Shown here: positions 1 through 6,108 of the stretch, piece after piece | How the letters are laid out: the number at the start of each line of letters is the position of its first letter | Position numbering within the stretch: position 1 is the stretch's first letter | DNA from: Candidatus Methanofilum arcanum | GTDB lineage: Archaea; Halobacteriota; Methanomicrobia; Methanomicrobiales; Methanospirillaceae | Direction: 5' to 3' | Length of the DNA stretch: 7,163 nt | NCBI GenBank assembly: GCA_031285085.1 | Contig: JAITWW010000033.1 | Coordinates: 1 to 7,163 of the forward strand | The notes under the pieces: model-generated | Seen by the model: the letters and a program-made list of their open reading frames with translations, nothing else | Database searches by the model: none | What the model was told of the DNA's origin: nothing | Made by a program: the position numbers and the translations under genes

Positions 1-20
1 AAGCAATTCTACATTGATAC

Positions 21-230
21 TTACCTGTTTTCGCCAAACCATCGCCCGGAGTTACATTTAATCTCATCTATAAAAACAAAAATATCTTCATTTTCCTCTA
101 TCACGTCGAACTCATGATGATCGGCTGTCAACAATTTCGCATCTAACTCTCTCACACGGACTTTTTCAGTTGAGATAAGTCTGTACAAAAGTTCAGGGAG
201 AGCTTTTGTGTTCATAACAGTTTCATCCAT
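21..230 (-). CDS. Small protein, possibly antitoxin-like, perhaps 3'-frameshifted
   Basis: A 69-residue protein with no domain I can assign firmly. The N-terminal part (NTKALPELLYRLISTEKVRV, residues 7-26) resembles, from memory, small archaeal and bacterial proteins of about 80 residues found as antitoxin-like partners; this is an inference and was not searched. The rest is acidic (EENED, residues 45-49). ATG at 230 gives the longest form. The ATG at 215 (residue 6) is a good alternative: a weak GGATGA-type purine motif lies 7 bases upstream, and remembered relatives begin near this residue. Downstream of about residue 60 the minus-strand reading frame shifted by one base stays open to the window edge and looks more like the expected C-terminus, so the gene may be a pseudogene or contain a sequence error. 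No toxin gene is visible; the window ends 20 bases beyond the stop. No clear promoter was recognised. Confidence 0.5.
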   Translation of the reverse strand: MDETVMNTKALPELLYRLISTEKVRVRELDAKLLTADHHEFDVIEENEDIFVFIDEIKCNSGRWFGENR

Positions 231-329
231 ACATCCACTCTCTCAACGTACAATAACAATAAGGTGAGAGTTACCATTCACCGCTTTTCACTCCTGTGAC
301 CTTTCTGACATCGTTGCCGAGAGATAGTT

Positions 330-408
330 AAAAAAACTGGAAAAAAAGACCAGAAAAACAAATCATCGTGAAAGAAATACTTTCAAAGGAAAGTTTCGTG
401 TAAAAAAA
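330..408 (-). terminator. Tandem T-tract termination region after the secreted-protein gene
   Basis: On the minus strand, 27 to 105 bases past the stop of the secreted-protein gene, there are four T-runs: seven Ts at 408-402, five at 358-354, seven at 347-341 and seven at 336-330. A 6-bp perfect hairpin (ACTTTC, loop of 4, GAAAGT) lies at 379-394, and a weak 4-bp CTGG/CCAG stem at 337-353 directly precedes the last T-run. Archaeal transcription commonly ends at clustered T-tracts with or without a stem. The remaining bases between 231 and 434 show no gene I can support beyond a doubtful 21-codon ORF. Confidence 0.5.
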
Positions 409-434
409 GGGTAAGATATCTCTTCTATCTAGGT

Positions 435-1064
435 TTAACTTGCGATCTTGACAACAACTGCACCAAGATACTCGCCACCCTTTTTCATGATTGGGTGGAT
501 AATATCATATCCGGTAATCTTGTCACGTGGACTGGTGTACTCAGCCGTCTCAGTTAACTCTCGTGCTTTTAGGAGGATACCACCAACAGGTAAACGACCA
601 ACAAAGTCACCAACGGCTGCATCGAACTTATCTGGATAGACTGCTTTAATAACGCCTCTGTCATCAATGACATATACCATGACAGCTCCATCGACATTTT
701 TAAAGAGACCTGTCATTACATCGGTAATCTCAGCGTCACTCCAGTTCTCACTGAGTGTTCCTGCTGCGGTAAGGAGTTGATCATCAACAGAGATGTTTGC
801 AGGTTCTACTACTGCGACTTTTGCAGCCTCGCATTCCTCGTCTCCCTCAGCGCATTCTTCCTCGGCAACGACTTCAACTACTTCATCATCGACAACGACT
901 TCTTCTTCGCCATCGAAAAAGGGTACTACATCGAGGGGGTTTTCATTGAACAAGGCTGTGCTGACCCCAGTGCCAGTTCCACCACCAGCTGCTGATACAA
1001 TACCTATCAGCGCACACAAGGCAATAAGAATGAATATCATTCCGCGTTTCAGTTTCAAAGACAT
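435..1064 (-). CDS. Secreted protein with acidic linker and Cache/PDC-like domain
   Basis: A 209-residue exported protein. Residues 1-25 look like a signal peptide: basic n-region (KLKR), hydrophobic core at 9-23, and a V-S-A signal peptidase site after A25. Cys17 does not sit in a lipobox. A Gly/Thr-rich stretch (26-37) follows, then a strongly acidic linker (51-80) with 16 Asp/Glu and two cysteines, C71 and C78, that could pair. Residues about 95-207 resemble a single Cache/PDC-type sensor fold: VYVIDDRGVIKAVYP (130-144), a G-D-F-V-G turn (152-156), and a closing HPIMKKGGEYLGAVVV (190-205). Cache domains usually bind small ligands outside the cell as part of receptors; here there is no second membrane helix or signalling domain, so it would act as a free extracellular protein, possibly a ligand binder or a partner of another receptor. 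It appears to be transcribed alone: a TATA-like box precedes it and T-tracts follow. The ligand is unknown. The ORF is well supported; the fold is from recognition only. Confidence 0.8.
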   Translation of the reverse strand: MSLKLKRGMIFILIALCALIGIVSAAGGGTGTGVSTALFNENPLDVVPFFDGEEEVVVDDEVVEVVAEEECAEGDEECEAAKVAVVEPANISVDDQLLTAAGTLSENWSDAEITDVMTGLFKNVDGAVMVYVIDDRGVIKAVYPDKFDAAVGDFVGRLPVGGILLKARELTETAEYTSPRDKITGYDIIHPIMKKGGEYLGAVVVKIAS

Positions 1065-1086
1065 GGTTTAATTTCTGGCAATCATC

Positions 1087-1097
1087 AAATAAATATA
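1087..1097 (-). promoter_or_regulatory. TATA-like box of the secreted-protein gene (leaderless start)
   Basis: Minus-strand TATATTTATTT is centred about 28 bases upstream of the ATG at 1064. Archaeal TATA boxes sit about 25-27 bases before the transcription start, which would put the start at or a few bases before the ATG. The bases before the ATG (AAATTAAACC) contain no Shine-Dalgarno motif, which fits a leaderless or nearly leaderless mRNA. A clear BRE purine element upstream was not recognised. Confidence 0.5.
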
Positions 1098-1179
1098 CGT
1101 TGGTTATAGCTTATGTAACAAGATACAAAAGAGATATTTTGCAGAAGCAATCTTCTTTCATACCTTGATTTGAAGCCTT

Positions 1180-1200
1180 AAAAGAGGAAAAAAAGAGAAA
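1180..1200 (-). terminator. T-rich terminator of the endA-trpS-pheST-acylphosphatase cluster
   Basis: Starting 6 bases after the acylphosphatase stop codon, the minus strand reads TTTCTC, seven Ts, CCTC and four Ts. This pyrimidine-rich T-tract is typical of archaeal termination sites, and it separates the cluster from the TATA-like box of the next gene. No stable stem was seen before it. Confidence 0.5.
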
Positions 1201-1205
1201 TTTGG

Positions 1206-1622
1206 TTATTTTTTCATCAATCGGAGCTCTTCGGTTAGCTCCTCAATTTTTTCAACCATTTTCTGCTGTGATTTCGTCACTTCTCGAAAGTATTCGATGA
1301 TAAGATCCACCTTTGCCTGCATCTCCTCAGCAGGTGGCTTTGAGCTATGAATAAAAAATCCAGGAGATATATCCACCTGCGCAGAGTGTACATCTATATG
1401 GCTTACGCGAATGATGGGATCCCCCGCTGCCCACAGCAAATCAATAAAGGCATCGATATCAGAATCCTGACCCTTTGCTATGATATGTACTCTTCCATCT
1501 GGTAGATTCTCTGTCCATCCAGAGATTGAACATGTTATCGCACAATGCTTTGAAAAATTACGATAGCCAACGCGTTGCACTCTTCCTGTGATAAATATCT
1601 CAATAGTTCGCTCAGCCATCAT
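1206..1622 (-). CDS. acyP: Acylphosphatase with C-terminal coiled-coil extension
   Basis: A 138-residue acylphosphatase-family protein; the family normally has about 90-100 residues and hydrolyses acyl phosphates to carboxylate and phosphate in the cytoplasm. Residues 5-94 cover the domain: the loop GRVQRVGYR (13-21) ends in the expected catalytic Arg21, and GWTENLPDGRV (35-45) supplies the expected Asn39, with the same 18-residue spacing as Arg23/Asn41 of the model enzymes. Residue 17 is Arg where the family nearly always has Gly (VQGV), and residue 20 is Tyr instead of Phe or Met. Residues 98-136 add a predicted coiled coil with an unbroken 3-4 heptad spacing of hydrophobics. The gene overlaps pheT by 4 bases (ATGA), implying coupled translation; GGAG lies 5 bases before this ATG and 8 before a second ATG at 1619, which is equally possible. 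It is the last gene of the cluster. The family assignment is strong. Activity is uncertain because of Arg17, and no link to PheRS function is known to me. Confidence 0.88.
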   Translation of the reverse strand: MMAERTIEIFITGRVQRVGYRNFSKHCAITCSISGWTENLPDGRVHIIAKGQDSDIDAFIDLLWAAGDPIIRVSHIDVHSAQVDISPGFFIHSSKPPAEEMQAKVDLIIEYFREVTKSQQKMVEKIEELTEELRLMKK

Positions 1623-3265
1623 AATCTCTCCGGAAAAGGGTACAAAACCTGAGACACCATAACCTCAAAAGCTGCAACAGGCTGATCGATATCAAACTCC
1701 CGAAGGACATCTGGGTGGATCTCACCAAACTGCCCGATCACCGCTTGCGTTTTGGTATGTATGATATCAGCCAAGCGACCTTCGATATATGCAGGATCGC
1801 TTCCCTTCTGCACAATATGCTCAATGCCAAGCTCATGACACAGCGATGTGGCAACAGCATAACTCTCTGAGAAATCAGCTCCAGGATGAGTAGACACCAG
1901 GGCAAGCTTCTGAAGTGTCTGTTCATGAATAACAACATCTCCAACACAAAAGAGACGTTGAGGAAGCTCACGGTGCTTATTCATACGCAAGAGATCTAAC
2001 AAAGATGGAAGAATATCTGTCCGAAATACCGACTGCTCCTCACGAATTGGATGCAAAATTGAGAGAACACCAGGATGAGGAGGGCGACGCATTGCATCAA
2101 ACAAAAGCTTGGTGTTTGTCAAGGTAAATGGCATAACCTCGATATATCCAAGACCTGTACATGCCATTCGAACCCGTGAGAGTGCGGACATAATCGGATG
2201 TTCAGCCCCGATCGTTGCAACTGAGGGAAGAGAGCTTGGAATATTTTCATATCCATACCCAATCCCAACATCCTCAAAAACATCCCAATCATGCATGATA
2301 TCTGCACGATAACATGGCACTCGCACCAGAACATGATCCACTTGTGTTGGATCCAACTCTGCTCCAAATCGCATCTTTTCAAGAATGGTTATCATCTCAT
2401 CTGGTGTAAGAGAAAGACCAAGCAAGGCATTGCACTCATCAACAGACACGGAACGAACAGATGGGTTAAGATTTGGCAATAAAACATCATCTACTCTCAC
2501 CCTCTCACATCTTCCTCCAGCACTCATGAGTGAGGCACACAAGATATTGAGTGACAATGTCACCGCACGCTCGTCAGTTCCTGTCACATCAAGAAGCAGG
2601 TTTTTTGTATCTGCAGTGACCTTTGTGAGTTCTCCATTAATAATTGGAGGAAATGAAAGAACCTGATCATGAGCATCGGTGATAATAGGGAACAGATCCA
2701 GATGTGAGACAATATGCGCATAATCTCTTCCTTTTGGATGCAGCTCAAGAATTTCACGCATGGTGAGCTCCTTTTCCATCTCAAGAGGAACAAATGAAGT
2801 ATCTGGAGACACCGCATGATAAAAAAATGGTGGTGTTATGACATCAAGATTATGCACACCAATAGAGACCTTTTTTCTTCCTCTTCCAAGCACCCAGTGC
2901 AACGCTTCCTGAAGCCCCATGAGACTTAAGATTGCATCATTATCAAAATTCAGATCACGTATGACGGCAGTTCCAAAATATGGACGAATAGATTTGATAT
3001 TTTCATCGAGAGTGAACGTAATACCAGAATCTGTTGTGGTATAGATCTCTTCTCCCGTCTCGATACCAAGGTAGCCCCGTATTGCACGTGCAACTCCTTC
3101 GGTGGAGTAAAGATCTGGGCGATCTGGGAAAAATTCCGTATCTATATGCTCTTCTTCAATTCGCTCAATATCGCTTCCAATTTTTGGTAAAACCGATAAA
3201 ATCGCCTCTTTATCTATGCCACATAATCGCTTGAGATAGGTATTGGACAGTGAAATGATAGGCAT
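1619..3265 (-). CDS. pheT: Phenylalanyl-tRNA synthetase beta subunit, archaeal type
   Basis: The beta subunit of the heterotetrameric PheRS, which attaches phenylalanine to tRNA-Phe in the cytoplasm; in this class the beta chain carries the B3/4 editing domain. At 548 residues it matches archaeal PheT length and lacks the extra N-terminal and anticodon-binding domains of the longer bacterial chain. Visible in order: an N-terminal region with the conserved FFPDRPDLYSTEGVARAIRG (46-63, key D48, R49, D51); a B3/4-like region (about 90-250, including GVHNLD at 136-141); a B5-like domain (about 268-342) ending in the acidic cluster RADIMHDWDVFEDVGIGYGY (320-339); and a class II-like non-catalytic domain (about 350-548). 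The ATG at 3265 was chosen because GGAGGT lies 7 bases upstream and the protein begins MPIISLS as expected. The frame is open further upstream, to 3394, but that stretch lies inside pheS. The stop overlaps the acylphosphatase start. Confidence 0.96.
   Translation of the reverse strand: MPIISLSNTYLKRLCGIDKEAILSVLPKIGSDIERIEEEHIDTEFFPDRPDLYSTEGVARAIRGYLGIETGEEIYTTTDSGITFTLDENIKSIRPYFGTAVIRDLNFDNDAILSLMGLQEALHWVLGRGRKKVSIGVHNLDVITPPFFYHAVSPDTSFVPLEMEKELTMREILELHPKGRDYAHIVSHLDLFPIITDAHDQVLSFPPIINGELTKVTADTKNLLLDVTGTDERAVTLSLNILCASLMSAGGRCERVRVDDVLLPNLNPSVRSVSVDECNALLGLSLTPDEMITILEKMRFGAELDPTQVDHVLVRVPCYRADIMHDWDVFEDVGIGYGYENIPSSLPSVATIGAEHPIMSALSRVRMACTGLGYIEVMPFTLTNTKLLFDAMRRPPHPGVLSILHPIREEQSVFRTDILPSLLDLLRMNKHRELPQRLFCVGDVVIHEQTLQKLALVSTHPGADFSESYAVATSLCHELGIEHIVQKGSDPAYIEGRLADIIHTKTQAVIGQFGEIHPDVLREFDIDQPVAAFEVMVSQVLYPFPERL
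1628..1631 (-). promoter_or_regulatory. Ribosome binding site of the acylphosphatase gene
   Basis: Minus-strand GGAG lies inside the last codons of pheT, 5 bases before the ATG at 1622 and 8 before the in-frame ATG at 1619. The second spacing is closer to those of pheS (8) and pheT (7), so the protein may start at the second Met. Confidence 0.55.
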
Positions 3266-3266
3266 T

Positions 3267-4739
3267 TTACATACCTCCAGTGGAAATAAGGGGGTATGAT
3301 TTAACCCAATCGATATCACTCTGGTACAGCTCACGGAGATCGCGAAGACCCATACGAAGCATCGCAACACGCGAGACACCAAGACCCCATGCAAGCACCG
3401 GGCAGGAAACTCCCCATGGTGCTGTTACCTCTTCACGAAACACGCCCGCTCCTCCAAGCTCAACCCATCCAAGCCCTTCTACATATACCTCAGGCTCAAC
3501 ACTTGGTTCGGTGTAAGGGAAGTATGCAGGACGGAATCGAACTGCTTCAAAACCCATTCTCGTATAGAACTCACGTAAGTACCCCATGAGATGTCCAAAT
3601 GTAACTCCGCCGTCCATCACAATACCTTCAAGCTGTTCAAACTCTGGTGTATGTGTTGGATCGATAGCTTCCCTGCGATATACCCTTCCAATACAAAATG
3701 CCTTATGTGGAGGGCTTGGATGTTGAGCAATGGCCTGCATAGACAGACAAGTTGTATGCGTACGCAGCACAATGCCTTTTGATACCTCTGGATCCCAGCG
3801 ATTCCCCCATCCAGTTGACGAGGTTTCGCCACCATGCTCATGAATATCACGCACCTGTTCCCATCTGTCAGGAAGACTGCGAGAACCAGCTAAATGAAAT
3901 GTGTCCTGCATCTCTCGAGCGGGATGATCCTGAGGCTGAAACAGAGCATCAAAATTCCAAAACGCAGACTGAATCACATCACCATGAAGCTCAGTAAATC
4001 CCATTGCTAAAAGAATGTGCCGCATCTCATCGATGAGCTGCTGATATGGGTGGATCTTTCCTGGAAAGATCCTCTTTGGCTGCTTTGTAACATCATATCT
4101 TCGAAGAGGCTGGTCTCTCCAGGATCCTGAGATAATCTGTTCGCTTGTCAGTGTTCCAAGCTCTTCACGCAGATCAAGACCTTGCTCGGCAAGACTCTGT
4201 CCATCTGGTGTAATCCTAATGAGATATGAAACATGTTCGTTTTCTTGAATCAAACCACGTTTCAAGAGTTCTTTTGATATCTTGGGATCCAGATCATTTG
4301 TATCATTAATATGTATCAGAGCTTGCTCAAGATCTGAGATCGGAGCAGCAGATTTTGTGACAATCCCATCCTGTATGGTGATCCAGCCCAGACGGCGCAT
4401 CCACCCAATCCCAATCTTTGCAAGGGGATGACGATTGAGCTCATTCATTGGGATATGCACATCAAAGCTTTCATACAACTGCCGTTCAGGAAGACCATCT
4501 ATTGTATACTGTTCTCCCTCCGCTGTTCTCATAATATATGTCGAAACAATGCGTTCTACTGTGCAGAGCTCTTTGCTTTCAAGAAGATTTGCATACTGGA
4601 TAACTGCCTCAAATGAGCTGTTTAGTTTTTCTCCAAGAAGTATCGGTTCAGCACCTTTTTCATCAGCATCTGCGTCATCGCTCAACTCTGCAAGAACTAC
4701 AAGCAAACGTTTTTCATTCAAACTCAGTTCATATACCAT
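3267..4739 (-). CDS. pheS: Phenylalanyl-tRNA synthetase alpha subunit, archaeal type
   Basis: The catalytic alpha subunit of PheRS, which activates phenylalanine with ATP and charges tRNA-Phe. At 490 residues it is of archaeal/eukaryal size, with an N-terminal half (1-200) of winged-helix-like tRNA-binding segments and a class II catalytic core (about 225-485). Counting from the ATG at 4739: motif 1 begins around HPYQQLIDEMR (230-240); motif 2 is RVYRREAIDPTHTPEFEQLE (352-371) with the ATP-contacting Arg residues; a glycine-rich GGAGVFREEV stretch (429-438) and motif 3 GLGVSRVAMLRMG (452-464) complete the site. The ATG at 4754 directly follows the trpS stop but has no ribosome binding site; the ATG at 4739 has GAGGG 8 bases upstream and begins MVYELSLNEKR, typical of the family, so it is preferred. 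The last codons (GGM) also contain the pheT ribosome binding site, and pheT starts one base after the stop. Confidence 0.96.
   Translation of the reverse strand: MVYELSLNEKRLLVVLAELSDDADADEKGAEPILLGEKLNSSFEAVIQYANLLESKELCTVERIVSTYIMRTAEGEQYTIDGLPERQLYESFDVHIPMNELNRHPLAKIGIGWMRRLGWITIQDGIVTKSAAPISDLEQALIHINDTNDLDPKISKELLKRGLIQENEHVSYLIRITPDGQSLAEQGLDLREELGTLTSEQIISGSWRDQPLRRYDVTKQPKRIFPGKIHPYQQLIDEMRHILLAMGFTELHGDVIQSAFWNFDALFQPQDHPAREMQDTFHLAGSRSLPDRWEQVRDIHEHGGETSSTGWGNRWDPEVSKGIVLRTHTTCLSMQAIAQHPSPPHKAFCIGRVYRREAIDPTHTPEFEQLEGIVMDGGVTFGHLMGYLREFYTRMGFEAVRFRPAYFPYTEPSVEPEVYVEGLGWVELGGAGVFREEVTAPWGVSCPVLAWGLGVSRVAMLRMGLRDLRELYQSDIDWVKSYPLISTGGM
3273..3278 (-). promoter_or_regulatory. Strong ribosome binding site of pheT inside the pheS tail
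   Basis: Minus-strand GGAGGT, a near-perfect match to the archaeal 16S rRNA tail, encodes the Gly-Gly near the PheS C-terminus. It lies 7 bases before the pheT ATG at 3265, fixing that start over the longer open frame and implying coupled synthesis of the two subunits. Confidence 0.85.
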
Positions 4740-4747
4740 TTCCTCAT

Positions 4748-4752
4748 CCCTC
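4748..4752 (-). promoter_or_regulatory. Ribosome binding site that decides the pheS start
   Basis: Minus-strand GAGGG lies just after the trpS stop, 8 bases before the ATG at 4739. It overlaps the alternative ATG at 4754, which would leave that start without a binding site; this favours the shorter, 490-residue PheS. Confidence 0.65.
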
Positions 4753-4754
4753 AT

Positions 4755-6023
4755 TTATCGTTTATATACATCATCGACCATGTGTGACACTTCATCGATT
4801 CGGGAGTTAAAATCTGCAAGAAACGCCTCTACTCTGGCAGCGGTATCCCCTTTACACTGACCACACATGAGCTCTCCCATCACGCATTGCTGGCGTACCT
4901 CATGCAACTCTACATCATCATCTATCATATGAAACAGGTTTAGTAAAAACACTGGACAGATATCTGGTTCTCCACCAAGCTCCTTTTGCTCAGCAAGTGT
5001 CTGTCTCCCTCCTGTCACTGCCCCCATGACCTTCTTATACACCACTTTTGAACTCTCAGTAAATCCGATAAAACTCTCAGGAATTGAAGAGGACATCTTT
5101 CCCCCATTCAGACCAGGGAGGAAATGATGATATGTTGCTGAGGGGGTGACAAATGCATACCCACCAACAGCAAGCTCGCTGTCTCTTACAACTTGCTCAA
5201 CAAGCTCCATTGAACTTCCTTTTATATCGACGTGACCAGCATACTTTTTTGAACCAGGGAATTTTTTGTGCACAAAAGATAATGCTTCTTCAGGTGCATT
5301 CTTTGAGCGAACACTAATATACTCTCCTCTATCTTCAATTGTAAAGAGGCGCATTTTATGTGCGATACCCCGTGTGAGGCGAATATGTGGATCCTGATCA
5401 ATACCAACCGGTACAACTGTTGGGGCAGGCCCCTTCGCGACTTGTGGATATAAGATATCTGCGACCTGATGAAGAACAGATATGGCATGAGCAAGAGTTG
5501 TCTCAGACTCAAACCCATAGATAGCAGAAAGCTCTGAGAAATTCACCTTCTCTGAGGCAAGAAATGCAAGATCCTGAAGGTCATGATTTGCACTTTGCGT
5601 GTATACTACTCCCTCATACCCAAGTGCATATAAACACTTGAGATACTCCTTTCCATACATCTCACACTGAGCCCAGCTCAGACCTCGAACAGCATGAGCC
5701 TCGCGATCTGCAATCCCAATAAATCCTCGTCCACCTTGCTTCACATGCCAGACAACCTCTTTCATAACCATCAGGTGTCCAAGATGTGGAGGACCAGATG
5801 GCATAAAGCCAGTCATGACATTGAAGGGCTTTTTATGCGTTATTGCATCAGCAATCTTTTCATAGCCACGATGACAAAATACAATATTGCGGCGCATAAA
5901 AAAAGGAATATCAGAAAGATCAGAAGCTACATCTGTAATAGGTTCGATTCCAAACTCTGTAAAAAGTCGCTGTATGGTAACCGTATTTTCTGATGACCAG
6001 GGGTTTATCTCATTTTCTTGCAT
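4755..6023 (-). CDS. trpS: Tryptophanyl-tRNA synthetase with likely [4Fe-4S] motif
   Basis: A class I synthetase that charges tRNA-Trp. Counting from the ATG at 6023 (422 residues): the HIGH-type signature PSGPPHLGHL is at 75-84, the family motif GIDQDPHIRLTR at 207-218 and the KMSKS-type loop KMSSS at 309-313. About 70 residues (226-296) lie between the LTR motif and the TYHHFLPGLNGGKMSSS block, longer than I recall for eukaryal or many archaeal enzymes and apparently a lineage-specific insertion. The C-terminal domain has C356, C380, C387 and C390, giving C-x23-C-x6-C-x2-C, close to the C-x22-C-x6-C-x2-C iron-sulfur motif of Thermotoga maritima TrpRS. A GTG at 6065 would add 14 residues (KTSNNY...); neither start has a clear ribosome binding site, and the ATG is preferred because the protein then begins just before the family-like INPWSS. 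It is followed immediately by pheS and lies downstream of endA, probably in one transcript. Confidence 0.93.
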   Translation of the reverse strand: MQENEINPWSSENTVTIQRLFTEFGIEPITDVASDLSDIPFFMRRNIVFCHRGYEKIADAITHKKPFNVMTGFMPSGPPHLGHLMVMKEVVWHVKQGGRGFIGIADREAHAVRGLSWAQCEMYGKEYLKCLYALGYEGVVYTQSANHDLQDLAFLASEKVNFSELSAIYGFESETTLAHAISVLHQVADILYPQVAKGPAPTVVPVGIDQDPHIRLTRGIAHKMRLFTIEDRGEYISVRSKNAPEEALSFVHKKFPGSKKYAGHVDIKGSSMELVEQVVRDSELAVGGYAFVTPSATYHHFLPGLNGGKMSSSIPESFIGFTESSKVVYKKVMGAVTGGRQTLAEQKELGGEPDICPVFLLNLFHMIDDDVELHEVRQQCVMGELMCGQCKGDTAARVEAFLADFNSRIDEVSHMVDDVYKR

Positions 6024-6108
6024 AATCTGTTGCAATTTTTGTAAGTAGTTGTTGGATGTTTTCACTCTTTCAATACTGTTTTACACATCTGCTTTTCTCG
6101 GTATTGTG

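Noticed and set aside
237..282. Short inverted repeats (ACTCTC/GAGAGT and GGTGA/TCACC) upstream of the small gene
   Set aside because: Stems of 5-6 bp with large loops are expected by chance; a self-regulating operator cannot be supported.
793..1071. Plus-strand Ser/Thr-rich ORF of 92 codons
   Set aside because: The Ser/Thr runs are the antisense of the Asp/Glu/Val linker of the secreted protein; it is a shadow.
3266..3394. 43-codon N-terminal extension of pheT
   Set aside because: It lies entirely in another frame of pheS, has no family-like sequence, and the ATG at 3265 has a strong ribosome binding site.
4435..4860. 141-codon plus-strand ORF
   Set aside because: It is antisense to pheS and the trpS end, has a low-complexity Ser-rich translation, and the minus strand there encodes clear synthetase motifs.
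5694..5993. Plus-strand ORF of 99 codons
   Set aside because: It is antisense to trpS across the HLGH region, with no recognisable features.
6071..6106. CAATAC/GTATTG inverted repeat between endA and trpS
   Set aside because: Only 6 bp with a loop of about 24 bases and no T-run after it; too weak to call a terminator or operator.
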